This document shows, piece after piece, positions 24,108-31,650 of a DNA stretch of 34,042 nucleotides. A model generated the notes under the pieces. It did no database searches, was not told the origin of the DNA, and saw only the letters and a program-made list of their open reading frames with translations. A program made the position numbers and the translations under genes. Origin of the DNA: Gammaproteobacteria bacterium (lineage in GTDB: Bacteria; Pseudomonadota; Gammaproteobacteria; Pseudomonadales; Cellvibrionaceae); assembly GCA_021151625.1 (NCBI GenBank), contig JAGKWY010000080.1:1-34042 (forward strand). The letters run 5' to 3'. Within the stretch, counting starts at the first letter, position 1. Each line of letters opens with the position of its first letter.

Positions 24108-24492
24108 TGACACCGTCCCACCCCTCACGTACTACACTGAGTAACTTCACTATTTCATCCAAACCTTCGAGCGACAAACTCACACTGACATCGGACAGGC
24201 GGTAAATGCAGTAGTCGTACAAGCGCGATAACCCCTGCACGACTTCACCACCATTGTCGTAATCCAATGCGCTGTTTAGGCCATTAATAATGTTCATGCA
24301 CTTTTCCAATGAACGGCCTTTTTCCTGAAAGCGTTTTGCTTCGATATGGCCGCGTGCGCGCGCCAATTCATCGAGCAAGCCATCAAACAGCACCAGCACC
24401 AATTCATAGGGCGATGCAGTAGCCGCTTTGGCCTCCAAATCAATGGAGCGATAGCTGTCATAACTTTCATGGGCGAGATAAAGATCATTCAT
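24091..24492 (-). CDS. fliS: Flagellin export chaperone FliS
   Basis: FliS binds flagellin in the cytoplasm and delivers it to the export gate. The 133-residue product has the family signature: an N-terminal tyrosine-rich segment (YLAHESYDSYRSIDLEAKAATASPYELVLVLFDGLLDELARARGHI), then KGRSLEKCMNIINGLNSALDYDNGGEVVQGLSRLYDYCIYRL. AGGAAT precedes the ATG at 24492. It lies 53 bases after fliD and overlaps fliT. Its client flagellin gene in this window is broken. Confidence 0.95.
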   Translation of the reverse strand: MNDLYLAHESYDSYRSIDLEAKAATASPYELVLVLFDGLLDELARARGHIEAKRFQEKGRSLEKCMNIINGLNSALDYDNGGEVVQGLSRLYDYCIYRLSDVSVSLSLEGLDEIVKLLSVVREGWDGVNAKRA

Positions 24493-24545
24493 CAGATCTA
24501 TTCCTATTCATTAATTAATGCCTGTGCGTTCAGACTATTCACGCG

Positions 24546-25871
24546 TTAAAACATGCCGAAGGTTTGTTCCATCGCCGACATGGTTTGCATCATGTTGGTG
24601 TACTGCTTCAGATAACGGGTGTAATAGTTGTCATATTGTTTCTGGATGCCATCAAACTGATCATCCACGCGGCGCAACATGGTGTTTAAAGTTTCCTTGC
24701 GCGCCTTCATCAAATTGTTAGGGCCCGAGGTGTACACAGCGACGTTTTTGTCGATGGTGTCGAGCAGTGCATCCTTCGCATTAAATAATTTATCCAGCCC
24801 TTCCGGATTTGCGGCGATTGCTTTTTCAAAACGCGCCGTGTCAATCGTCAACTTACCGTAGCGATCGGCCACTATGCCCATTTCCATTAGGCTCACGCCG
24901 CCAAATTCGGTGCGCAAAACTTTATTCAACATGCCTTCAATAGAGCGAATACTGGAGTCACCCGCTAACACCCCGCGTGTAGATGTTTCGCCACCACTCG
25001 CGGTCAAACTGTCGAAAGTGCTAAACAGGTTATTCACCGTGTTTACAAAACCCTGCACCTTGTCTTTGGTCGCTTTGTCATCGCGCCCCACAGTGACCGA
25101 TAAAGGTGTTTCACCTACCGCGTGGGCTTTGGTAAAACTCATGCTCACGCCATCGATAATGTTGTCGAAGGTGTTGCTGGAATTCGTTAGCAACATGCCT
25201 GTTGCACCACCCAGGCGAACCTTCGCATCTTTTGCCGCACTCAATTCGCGCGGTGCACCAACCGCTGTATCAAATGCGCCTGCAGCGACGCCGCTGGTGG
25301 ATAAACTAATTGCATTACCCGCACCGGTTTTTTCACTCGCGAGCACCAGCGACACATTGCCGTTACTACGTACCAGGGTTGCATTTACACCAGTGTTATC
25401 GGTAGCAGCGTTAATCGCTGCCGCCAATTCCGCGAGTGAATTCCCCGCTGTGCCATCGGTGTCGATGCTGCTCAAATCAATACTGAAACTGCCTGCACCC
25501 TGGCCAATCACCAGATCACCACTGGTGGGAATATCCGCATCGGTCAAGCCTTCCAGAGCCACCTGATGGGCACTGGCGAGCTGCTCGACAAAAAACTGGT
25601 AATTGCCGGCTACCGCTGTAGTTCCTACTTTCGCGGTCGCGAAACCTTCGCTGCTAAAGGTGGCGGTGTTGGTCAGCACACTTTTATCCACGCCCTTCAG
25701 CCCTTTTACCGCAGTGCTAAAGGTTTTCAGCGCAGTTTCCAGCGAACCCACCGCCGTCAATTGCGCCTTGTAGTTGGACTGGTTGCGATTCGCCTTGGTC
25801 AGCGACGCCTGCACCTCATAACTGGCCAGTTGGGTCGCCATCTGCTTGACGTAATCAGAATCTATAGCCAT
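24546..25871 (-). CDS. fliD: Flagellar filament cap protein FliD (LafB-like)
   Basis: FliD caps the growing filament and helps flagellin fold there. The 441 residues start with the FliD_N coiled region (MAIDSDYVKQMATQLASYEVQASLTKANRNQSNYKAQLTAVGSLETALKTF). A Ser/Thr/Gly-rich middle follows, then the FliD_C domain (GVLAGDSSIRSIEGMLNKVLRTEFGGVSLMEMGI...) and a C-terminal coiled coil ending MEQTFGMF. GGAGGAG before the ATG is a strong ribosome binding site. It is the first gene of the operon, behind a sigma-54-type promoter. Low-complexity FliD middles evolve fast, so antigenic type cannot be inferred. Confidence 0.95.
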   Translation of the reverse strand: MAIDSDYVKQMATQLASYEVQASLTKANRNQSNYKAQLTAVGSLETALKTFSTAVKGLKGVDKSVLTNTATFSSEGFATAKVGTTAVAGNYQFFVEQLASAHQVALEGLTDADIPTSGDLVIGQGAGSFSIDLSSIDTDGTAGNSLAELAAAINAATDNTGVNATLVRSNGNVSLVLASEKTGAGNAISLSTSGVAAGAFDTAVGAPRELSAAKDAKVRLGGATGMLLTNSSNTFDNIIDGVSMSFTKAHAVGETPLSVTVGRDDKATKDKVQGFVNTVNNLFSTFDSLTASGGETSTRGVLAGDSSIRSIEGMLNKVLRTEFGGVSLMEMGIVADRYGKLTIDTARFEKAIAANPEGLDKLFNAKDALLDTIDKNVAVYTSGPNNLMKARKETLNTMLRRVDDQFDGIQKQYDNYYTRYLKQYTNMMQTMSAMEQTFGMF

Positions 25872-25895
25872 TGCAATTCTCCTCCCGAGGGGTTT

Positions 25896-25912
25896 AGCAA
25901 CATGAATGCCAA
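25896..25912 (-). promoter_or_regulatory. Candidate sigma-54 promoter of the flagellar operon
   Basis: On the minus strand TTGGCATTCATGTTGCT has the -24 GG and -12 GC at the required 12-base offset (consensus TGGCAC-N5-TTGC; one mismatch in the -24 block). It ends 24 bases before the fliD ATG, which would give a very short leader. Sigma-54 control of fliD operons is known in Pseudomonas and Vibrio. Use here is inferred. Confidence 0.55.
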
Positions 25913-25973
25913 TCAGTAACTGTTACACTTATGCTAACACTTAGCACACAACCTATCGCACAGGATCAATCCC

Positions 25974-26153
25974 ATGTCCGAAACAACCAATGAAGCAATG
26001 CATTCTGAATTGCAGCTGCGCGAAGAGCAGAGAAATCTGTTAGCCCTAAAAAAAGCAGTTGAGGCTGGCGAGCACAGCGGAGAAAGTGGTCAATCATTAT
26101 GGGACATAGCAATTCAGGTACAGAAAAAGTACGAATGCCGACCAAATGATTAA
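25974..26153 (+). CDS. Small hypothetical protein (59 residues)
   Basis: This short frame was found by reading the plus strand: MSETTNEAMHSELQLREEQ, then RNLLALKKAVEAGEHSGESGQSLWDIAIQVQKKYECRPND. AGGA eight bases before the ATG supports translation. The middle (ALKKAVEAGEHSGES) recalls the C-terminal tail of ParD-type antitoxins, but the N-terminal DNA-binding part and a toxin neighbour are both absent. The product is helical and acidic. It is divergent from the flagellar operon, with 102 bases between the starts. The function is unknown. Confidence 0.55.
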   Translation: MSETTNEAMHSELQLREEQRNLLALKKAVEAGEHSGESGQSLWDIAIQVQKKYECRPND

Positions 26154-26199
26154 CTACATTTATTGTTGTTTATTAACAGCTGCGTATTTTCAAAATAAA

Positions 26200-26574
26200 T
26201 TACACAGATAACACATGACTGGTAGTCACCTCGGCAATTAACTTACCCGAGGCTTCTGTCACAGTGGTTTTAACCACTTTTACCGTGCGGCCATTTTTCA
26301 CGTAATTGGATTTTGCGATAAACATTCCAGTGGTGCTATTGCCCAATAAATTGGCATTCAGGTTTATCGCCAACGGAAAACCTTTCATGCCCTCAGCAAG
26401 CTCCAAATTACCGAGCACCAGAATCGATGCAGCAACATCCGCGAACCACAAAGTAGCACCCGCATTCACCGTACCAAATGGATTTAATATACCCGGCTGC
26501 ACCGGCATTTCTGCAATCACTTCATCGGGTGATTGCTGCGTAATCGTAAATTTAATATGACCTTGATATTCCAT
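26200..26574 (-). CDS. PaaI-type hotdog-fold thioesterase
   Basis: This 124-residue single-hotdog protein probably hydrolyses an acyl- or aryl-CoA thioester in the cytoplasm. It has the family layout: MPVQPGILNPFGTVNAGATLWFADVAASILV (the G-x-VNAGA-x(4)-AD helix of PaaI thioesterases), then LAINLNANLLGNSTTGMFIAKSNYVKNGRTVKVVKTTVTEASGKLIAEVTTSHV, the antiparallel sheet. The usual catalytic Asp/Glu is likely the Asp of FADVAA. It is monocistronic. The substrate cannot be predicted from context. Confidence 0.85.
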   Translation of the reverse strand: MEYQGHIKFTITQQSPDEVIAEMPVQPGILNPFGTVNAGATLWFADVAASILVLGNLELAEGMKGFPLAINLNANLLGNSTTGMFIAKSNYVKNGRTVKVVKTTVTEASGKLIAEVTTSHVLSV

Positions 26575-26693
26575 ACTTACACCTAAAAACGTTGCTGTTG
26601 ATCTCCTTCGACAATAACTATATTCGATCAGATCGTTCCAATTCTGTATGTTTTTGTATACTACACGTCAATCAACACTGATCTCAGCACTCA

Positions 26694-26981
26694 TCAAACG
26701 TTTATCACTTCCTTCGAATTCACCTTAGTACTTTTCTTTTTATTCAATTTTTCCAGTAATTCTTTAGGAGCTTTTTTAGGGTAATGATACCAATTTTTAT
26801 GTGGTGATAATTTCCAGCAGCTTAAGCACTGTGTATGTTCAAACTTTTCATGGCACTTTGGGCATACACCTCCAGTAGCAAATGTATCCCACACATTCCC
26901 GCACACATCAAGACAACGCCAAAGAGGTAAGCCTGGAGGAACCCATTTACATTCGGGACAATAGATCTCCGCTTTTTGCAT
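26694..26981 (-). CDS. Small zinc-ribbon-like protein
   Basis: The 95-residue basic protein has three CxxC pairs: CPEC near the N-terminus, CPKC and CLSC in the middle, plus WRCLDVCG. They are spaced as in small zinc ribbons. The C-terminus is Lys-rich (KKAPKELLEKLNKKKSTK). I do not know a family with a defined role. I chose ATG 26981 (MQKAEIYCPEC) because GAGG lies six bases upstream; a TTG at 26996 would add five residues. It could bind nucleic acid or be a small Zn-binding accessory protein. Confidence 0.7.
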   Translation of the reverse strand: MQKAEIYCPECKWVPPGLPLWRCLDVCGNVWDTFATGGVCPKCHEKFEHTQCLSCWKLSPHKNWYHYPKKAPKELLEKLNKKKSTKVNSKEVINV

Positions 26982-27037
26982 GAAAAACCTCATCAAAACT
27001 CAATAAATTTAAAGCCATAATTTCCCTGGCAACTCCG

Positions 27038-27325
27038 TTAAACACCTTCAACAATTACAACATCCAATTCCGCGCCGCCAATCCGGTATGTCTTTGCGCC
27101 TTGATAGTCCGCTGAATTCCAGCAGGCCACAGCAGCATCATAAGAGGGAAATTCAATAAGAGTATTTCTGGAACGAGCACTGCCCTCCACCACTTCATAC
27201 TTACCTGCGCGCGCAATAAACTTCCCACCAAATTTTTCAACCGCCGCCGGTGTTCTGGCTGCATATTCCTTGAACTTTTCCATATCCGAAACATCAGCGC
27301 GCACAATCCAGTAACCTTTGCTCAT
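27038..27325 (-). CDS. DUF1330 family protein
   Basis: This 95-residue ferredoxin-like alpha/beta barrel protein is of the DUF1330 type. The typical signature is visible: GYWIVRADVSDMEKFKEYAARTPAAVEKFGGKFIARAGKYEVVEG followed by RNTLIEFPSYDAAVACWNSADYQGAKTYR. The biochemical role of the family is not established. AGGA lies seven bases before the ATG at 27325, with an adjacent ATG at 27328. It is a short single gene among other small minus-strand genes; the gaps give no strong operon evidence. Confidence 0.88.
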   Translation of the reverse strand: MSKGYWIVRADVSDMEKFKEYAARTPAAVEKFGGKFIARAGKYEVVEGSARSRNTLIEFPSYDAAVACWNSADYQGAKTYRIGGAELDVVIVEGV

Positions 27326-27408
27326 CATTTATTCCTGTAATTTTCTTTTTAACAAAAATAACTTAATCAATTGGCATTCCATGAAAATATTGCGGTTTAA
27401 ATATTAAA

Positions 27409-27942
27409 TTAATCAAAATTATATTTCTGCCCACAACCTGCCACATGATTTTTGTCGCTCGACATACACTGGTAAAAAGATCGCTTTGTCGATAAGGCCG
27501 TTTTGCAGTCATCCAGGGAAAGTTGCTCTTGTGCTTTCTTAAATGCTGCGGTCGCCATATTATATTGGTCCTGGGTAATGTAGCCGCCATCCAGGTTTTT
27601 CTTACCCTGAGCCAACATGGTTTCCACTTGCCAGTTAATATTACCCATGGCTGTTTCACAATTGAGCGGCGTTCCATCTTCATGAACTTCCAACAATGCT
27701 TTCTGCATACCCTGCATCATTTCCCTGACTTCTGGTGGGATTTCTTTAGTGGGAGCAGCCTGGGAATTGATAGCGCCTTTGTAGTTTTTAACTTCCACTT
27801 TGGCTTCTTTATCTTTCGGAGGTTTCGAACTGAAATGCACCTTGCCATCCTTATCCGTCCATTTATAAACCTCACCAGCAACAGCCGTTGTACTTAATAA
27901 CATCAGCAAAAAGATAAAAACTCTTTTACATCTAATGAACAT
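27409..27942 (-). CDS. Exported DUF4124 domain protein
   Basis: The 177-residue precursor has a signal peptide (MFIRCKRVFIFLLMLLSTTAVA-GE), then a DUF4124 domain whose signature GEVYKWTDKDGKVHFSSKPP is clear. A helical C-terminal part follows with four Cys (LNCETAM, DDCKTAL, YQCMSS, AGCGQ). The family is common in gammaproteobacterial periplasm or envelope and has no fixed function. AAGGGGAG before the ATG at 27942 fixes the start; the frame is open to 27969. Confidence 0.85.
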   Translation of the reverse strand: MFIRCKRVFIFLLMLLSTTAVAGEVYKWTDKDGKVHFSSKPPKDKEAKVEVKNYKGAINSQAAPTKEIPPEVREMMQGMQKALLEVHEDGTPLNCETAMGNINWQVETMLAQGKKNLDGGYITQDQYNMATAAFKKAQEQLSLDDCKTALSTKRSFYQCMSSDKNHVAGCGQKYNFD

Positions 27943-28006
27943 ACTTGCTCCCCTTCTGTATTGGCCCAAGGCATAGATAGCGAATTATTTGTGAGCGATG
28001 CAAGGA

Positions 28007-28603
28007 TTAATCATTCAATCCCAACCCATCAAAAATCATCGGAATACATTTTTCAATTCTGGATTCGCGGGTTTTGGATTGTTTAGCCGATGAAAAGTGT
28101 AGCAGGTAACCGCGTTGACGGCCGGGTGTTAACGCTTCGAAAGCATCTTTTAAACCCGGAGTTTCATCCAGCTGCCGTTGAAACTCTTCGGGGACCGAAA
28201 AGTCATCGGTCTTTTTAAACTCCACATTCAGGCCTGCTTTCTCTACATCAATCGCCGCCCGAATATAGCCCTTTAAATTGCTTTTCATTTTTTCGATTTG
28301 CGCAACATTGGTAAAACGAATCTGTCGTGCGGCCTGCACATTTTCAGTTTGTTGAACCAGAATATTTTTTGGGTCTTGTAATAAAGCACCTTTAAAAAAC
28401 AGAAATGCACAATATTCTTTAAAGCCATGAATAAGAACAATATTGGCGTTATCCAGGGTGTAACACGGTTGGCCCCATTTAAAATCTTCAGTCAGATTGC
28501 AACCGAGCGCAATCTCCCTCAGCACGTCAAATTCTGCTTGCCAATTTTTGGCCTTGCTCAACATGGCATCCACTTTAGGATTTTTATTGGCTTCTTTGCT
28601 CAT
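28007..28603 (-). CDS. YdeI/OmpD-associated (DUF1801) family protein
   Basis: This 198-residue cytoplasmic protein matches the YdeI family: an N-terminal DUF1801-like domain (DFKWGQPCYTLDNANIVLIHGFKEYCAFLFFKGALLQDPKNIL...ARQIRF) and the C-terminal OmpD-associated segment (FSVPEEFQRQLDETPGLKDAFEALTPGRQRGYLLHFSSAKQSKTRESRIEKC). Members have been linked to stress and peptide resistance in enterobacteria, but the molecular role is unclear. A G-rich GGGGGC precedes the ATG. It lies 19 bases downstream of the cupin gene's end on the same strand, so the two may be co-transcribed. Confidence 0.85.
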   Translation of the reverse strand: MSKEANKNPKVDAMLSKAKNWQAEFDVLREIALGCNLTEDFKWGQPCYTLDNANIVLIHGFKEYCAFLFFKGALLQDPKNILVQQTENVQAARQIRFTNVAQIEKMKSNLKGYIRAAIDVEKAGLNVEFKKTDDFSVPEEFQRQLDETPGLKDAFEALTPGRQRGYLLHFSSAKQSKTRESRIEKCIPMIFDGLGLND

Positions 28604-28622
28604 CTTGCCCCCATTATCTATT

Positions 28623-28991
28623 TCATTTCAATTGCGGGATCGAGGGCCAACGCACTGTGAGAACAAGAGACTCTTCCTCGGAACGATATGAATGCGGCAT
28701 ATCAGGACCAAACAGTACATAATCGCCCTCTTGACTCAATCTCACCTCTTGCTCGGGAAACAGCAGCACAAATTGCCCACGAATAAGAATATTCAGAGTC
28801 TTCACCGGATTTCCCGGCGCCCAAGTCTCACGAGTTTCACCCTTGGCATGGGTAAACCATTTAATTTCTACATCGGAAGTCCGTAATGGATTATCTTCAC
28901 CCGGCATAAAATGCCCGAAAAACCAACCACGAGTATCTTTTGCAGACAAAACTGCATTGCCATACACTGGCCCCGGCGTATCTTTTTTCAT
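28623..28991 (-). CDS. Cupin-fold protein
   Basis: This 122-residue single-domain cupin shows the strand pattern EIKWFTHAKGETRETWAPG...KTLNILIRGQFVLLFPEQEVRLSQEGDYVLFGPDMPHSYRSEEESLVLTVRWPS. The second cupin motif (G-D-Y-x(5)-P-x-x-x-PH) is recognisable; the first motif lacks most metal ligands. Its role could be sugar or small-ligand binding or regulation. It lies directly upstream of the YdeI-like gene (19-base gap) and downstream of the GST gene's terminator. Confidence 0.75.
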   Translation of the reverse strand: MKKDTPGPVYGNAVLSAKDTRGWFFGHFMPGEDNPLRTSDVEIKWFTHAKGETRETWAPGNPVKTLNILIRGQFVLLFPEQEVRLSQEGDYVLFGPDMPHSYRSEEESLVLTVRWPSIPQLK

Positions 28992-29046
28992 CTCACTGCC
29001 TCAATTCATTTAGATTGCAAATACATCTTGTCATACCGATATTCAA

Positions 29047-29083
29047 AAACGCCACTGGAAACCTGAGACTTCCAGTGGCGTTT
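29047..29083 (-). terminator. Strong terminator of the GST gene
   Basis: AAACGCCACTGGAA (29047-29060) and TTCCAGTGGCGTTT (29070-29083) form a perfect 14-bp stem with a 9-base loop. On the minus strand the stem ends in a run of T. It lies 16 bases after the GST stop. Confidence 0.9.
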
Positions 29084-29099
29084 GTTATAAATTGCTCAA

Positions 29100-29747
29100 T
29101 TATTGTCGAGCCGGATCATTAATTGCCAATTGCGCTGCGAAGGCTCGCTGGTATGCGGGGCGAGCTTCTGCGCGAGCAACATAGGCTGCCAATTTAGGGA
29201 ACTCTTCCAGCATACCTGATGGCCTCAACCTAAGCAGTACCGACACCATCATCAAGTCACCCGCACTAAATGGGCCATCAAGCCAATCATCACCTCCCAA
29301 ATGAACAGACAGTTGCTCAAGCCGGTTGCGAATTCGATCGCGAATGAGAGGCAGCCGCTCCTGAGTCCAGGGTTTATCTCCCTCAAGAATCCTGGCGGTA
29401 ACCAGCTCAAGAATGGGTGGCTCGATAGTGTTGACTGCCGCAAACATCCAGGTAATCGCGCGTGCCCGCGCATTGGTATTGTCCGGCAATAGCCCAGCAT
29501 GGCGATTGGCAATATGGAAGACAATCGCGCCCGTCTCAAACAGGGCAAGATCACCTTCCTCATATGTGGGAATTTGTCCAAACGGATGAATCGCTAAATG
29601 TGCGGGCTCCTTCATCGCGCTGAACGAAACCAGGCGAACCTCGTAAGCCTCACCCACCTCCTCAAGCGCCCAGCGCACACGAGTATCCCGCGCCAACCCC
29701 TTACCGCCGTCAGGCGACTTTTCAAATGCCGTAATGGTGATAGTCAT
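29100..29747 (-). CDS. Glutathione S-transferase family protein
   Basis: This 215-residue cytoplasmic protein has a thioredoxin-like N-terminal domain (about 1-80) with the conserved cis-Pro and glutathione-binding block FGQIPTYEEGDLALFETGAIVFHIANRH. An all-helical C-terminal domain contains WLDGPFSAGDLMMVSVLLRLR, the N-capping box region. It would conjugate or reduce electrophiles with glutathione. The class cannot be set from sequence alone. CGGAG precedes the ATG. It is the last ordinary chromosomal gene before the integron cassette array. Confidence 0.9.
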   Translation of the reverse strand: MTITITAFEKSPDGGKGLARDTRVRWALEEVGEAYEVRLVSFSAMKEPAHLAIHPFGQIPTYEEGDLALFETGAIVFHIANRHAGLLPDNTNARARAITWMFAAVNTIEPPILELVTARILEGDKPWTQERLPLIRDRIRNRLEQLSVHLGGDDWLDGPFSAGDLMMVSVLLRLRPSGMLEEFPKLAAYVARAEARPAYQRAFAAQLAINDPARQ

Positions 29748-29821
29748 TGCAAGACTCCGGTATGAGTTATTGATGGCTAAAGCCGCAACAGTAATGCGAG
29801 ATGATTAATTAATCTAATGAT

Positions 29822-29898
29822 GTACAACCAATGTGACTGACTAGTTAATTAAATAGACGCTGCAGGGATTGATTTTTTATTGCCGTCGCTTGTTAGGC
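29822..29898 (-). other. attC site of the terminal cassette (left end of array, degenerate)
   Basis: On the minus strand the site opens with a perfect core GCCTAAC (29892-29898) that contains the stop codon of the Sel1 gene, followed by AAGCGACGG. The partner core is probably GTTGTAC (29822-29828), one mismatch from GTTRRRY, but the inner boxes pair poorly. No further cassette follows to the left. Confidence 0.45.
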
Positions 29899-30462
29899 AT
29901 ATGGATCGTATGTAGTATCGTCATACTCTATAGCTTTTTTTCGATACCTGTCCCGCGCCCCAAGGTCAATTGGATAGCCGAATTTTCCTTCGTTAAAAAA
30001 ACTCGCGATAGTAATGCATGCGTTTGCGGAGCCTAGCTCTGACGCTTTATATAAAAGATTAAGGCCTTCTTCGGTTGATTTAGGGAAAGATCCGTTTCCC
30101 CAAATCAGCTCACAGGCATATATCCACATGCAATGCGCGTCACCTTTTTCGGATAAGTCTTTAAAGATGTGTGATGCTTTAATTTTATCCTGTTTTATAT
30201 TGTACTCTCCAAGATCATAAAAAATACCGACTTGATAAATTGCCTTCAAGTCTCCCAACTCGGCTGCCTTGAACATTCCCTCAACATATATTTTATCAAT
30301 TTCTTCTTCAGGAGTTCCCGGCTCGAATAAGCTTGAACTTATTCTTATTGCAGAAGGAATATTCTTTTCTACGAGAGGGGGCAACAAAATACGAAGCTCG
30401 TCAAGATTACCATCAAGAAAGAGCTTTTCTATTTTTTCAATTTCACGACTAAAATCATTCAT
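29893..30462 (-). CDS. Sel1-like repeat protein (integron cassette gene)
   Basis: This 189-residue cytoplasmic helical repeat protein has three to four Sel1-type units: MFKAAELGDLKAIYQVGIFYDLGEY...KASHIFKDLSEKGDAHCMWIYACELIWGNG...EEGLNLLYKASELGSANACITIASFFNEGK. Such repeats usually mediate protein-protein contacts. There is no signal peptide. The stop TAA is part of the attC core. It is the most distal cassette seen, fused to its neighbour by a collapsed attC only 33 bp long. AT-rich composition and orphan status fit a mobile cassette. The partner is unknown. Confidence 0.8.
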   Translation of the reverse strand: MNDFSREIEKIEKLFLDGNLDELRILLPPLVEKNIPSAIRISSSLFEPGTPEEEIDKIYVEGMFKAAELGDLKAIYQVGIFYDLGEYNIKQDKIKASHIFKDLSEKGDAHCMWIYACELIWGNGSFPKSTEEGLNLLYKASELGSANACITIASFFNEGKFGYPIDLGARDRYRKKAIEYDDTTYDPYA

Positions 30463-30472
30463 TTGTGTGAGC

Positions 30473-30505
30473 GCCTAACGCTGAGTTTTTAAAAATTTTC
30501 TATGC
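30473..30505 (-). other. Collapsed 33-bp attC site
   Basis: On the minus strand: GCATAGAAAATTTT, then TAAAAACTCAGC and GTTAGGC. The left part repeats the start of the attC at 31520-31646 (GCATAGAAAATTT) and the right end is a perfect core, but the whole folded middle is missing. It is shorter than any functional attC known to me. Confidence 0.6.
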
Positions 30506-30964
30506 TACTGCCACTTTTAGTTTTTTAGCAACCACACTTAGATAACAGAATACGATCAAAGCAAAAAAATTGATTCCCACTTGAAAAGGACTAGAAAACT
30601 GAAAAAGACTAAGCATAAGATTTCCACCAGCGGACACATTGAAACCTAAGCCTGATTCAGCAAAGGCATAATGAACGGTAAAATTAAACCCTGTGTAGAG
30701 AAAATAGCTAAGGCCAGGAGACAAAAGCACTGGAATTTGCATACCCCAAAAAACTCTATTCGCAGATAGAGCTCTAGCGCTACTTGATTTGATAATTTCT
30801 ATTCCACACCAGATGCCATATAAAAACACCAAAAGTGCAATTCCACCAAAAACATAGCCAGCCATACCAGTGGAAGAACCAATGAAATTCAGAATTGAGG
30901 TGATACCAACAAACCCACCACCAATGCTTAAAACACCTATGATTTTTTGTATATATGTTTTCAT
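30500..30964 (-). CDS. Four-helix membrane protein of unknown function (cassette gene)
   Basis: The 154-residue product is hydrophobic with about four membrane helices: 8-28, 34-57 (AGYVFGGIALLVFLYGIWCGIEII), 71-91 and 127-146 (VGINFFALIVFCYLSVVAKK). Helices 3 and 4 are separated by an extracytoplasmic loop of about 35 residues. I recognise no family. AAGG lies upstream of the ATG at 30964, only 14 bases after the attC of the preceding cassette. The stop TAG is in the attC core. Function unknown. Confidence 0.72.
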   Translation of the reverse strand: MKTYIQKIIGVLSIGGGFVGITSILNFIGSSTGMAGYVFGGIALLVFLYGIWCGIEIIKSSSARALSANRVFWGMQIPVLLSPGLSYFLYTGFNFTVHYAFAESGLGFNVSAGGNLMLSLFQFSSPFQVGINFFALIVFCYLSVVAKKLKVAVA

Positions 30965-30977
30965 GTATGCCTTAATT

Positions 30978-31116
30978 GTTTAACGTTGTTTTCAACCGTA
31001 GCTTGTAAGTAGTACATTGCGACAAACGTTGCGCAGCCATTCGCTAAATGTGTCATTTGCAATCTATCGAGTGAAAGCGCGAAGCGCCAAAACGATGTTG
31101 AAACACCTGGTTATGC
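30978..31116 (-). other. attC site (139 bp)
   Basis: On the minus strand it runs from GCATAAC (31110-31116, containing the stop codon of the gene at 31111) to GTTAAAC (30978-30984), a perfect GTTRRRY core. The ends are imperfectly complementary over more than 20 bases (AACCAGGTGTTTCAACATCG against AACGTTGTTTTCAACCGTAG). The middle contains GGCGCTTCGCGC. Confidence 0.85.
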
Positions 31117-31512
31117 CTTCGACTCCTCGGCAAAGACTTCAAAATATTGATATGCATCGCTTTCAGATGGTATGCCAATAGCTTTATGAACATTAAATTT
31201 TGCTCCTTTTTCAACAAACACCTCAAACTCGATAATCAACGGCTTTGAAAGAGCCAACCCTGATTTTTTTGCCAATTCTCGAATTCGATTCCAGTTTGCT
31301 TTAAAATGACAGGTTAGCTCACCACAACAATATGTGTAGCCACTCTTAAAGTGCAATTCGGCACTTATACGATTATTCTCATTAGATATTGATTTAACGA
31401 AAACCTCGTAATAAAGTGAACCATCATCACCCTTTTTTCCACTAGAAAAATAAGATGCGAAAATGCTTTCAATGATACTTTCTTTAGTTGGCATATTTTC
31501 TATTTTAAGCAT
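31111..31512 (-). CDS. Hypothetical cassette protein
   Basis: I do not recognise this 133-residue soluble protein. It has an alpha/beta pattern: an N-terminal helix (ESIIESIFASYFSS), strands SLYYEVFVKSIS...RISAELHFKSGYTYCCGELTCHFK with a CC and a further Cys, and a C-terminal segment LIIEFEVFVEKGAKFNVHKAIG. The start could be at 31512 (MLKIENMPTK) or six codons later. The stop TAA belongs to the attC core. It resembles small immunity or modulator-like proteins in size and acidity, but that is only a guess. Confidence 0.68.
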   Translation of the reverse strand: MLKIENMPTKESIIESIFASYFSSGKKGDDGSLYYEVFVKSISNENNRISAELHFKSGYTYCCGELTCHFKANWNRIRELAKKSGLALSKPLIIEFEVFVEKGAKFNVHKAIGIPSESDAYQYFEVFAEESKA

Positions 31513-31519
31513 GCATAGC

Positions 31520-31646
31520 GCCTAGCTAATGGGAAGCTTTCAAGCTGAGACTTTATGAATTACTTTTTTGCAAAGCAAAATCATAAAAACGCGACTTACA
31601 AACTTTTGAGCGCACGAAGTGCGCGGGTTTGAGAAATTTTCTATGC
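31520..31646 (-). other. attC site (127 bp)
   Basis: On the minus strand it runs from GCATAGA (31640-31646) to GCTAGGC (31520-31526, one mismatch from GTTRRRY). The middle contains GCGCACTTCGTGCGC and TTTTGCTTTGCAAAA. It shares the ...GCGCAC-GTGCGC... and AAGTCGCG...AAAGTAATTCA framework with the attC sites at 33342 and 33827. Confidence 0.8.
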
Positions 31647-31650
31647 TTTT

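Noticed and set aside
25974..26153. Type II toxin-antitoxin pair
   Set aside because: No toxin-like frame is adjacent on either side and the similarity to ParD is confined to a short tail.
26200..29747. Small thioesterase, DUF1330, cupin and GST genes as further integron cassettes
   Set aside because: They have typical sizes for cassettes, but no attC cores or paired arms lie between them and the terminators are ordinary.
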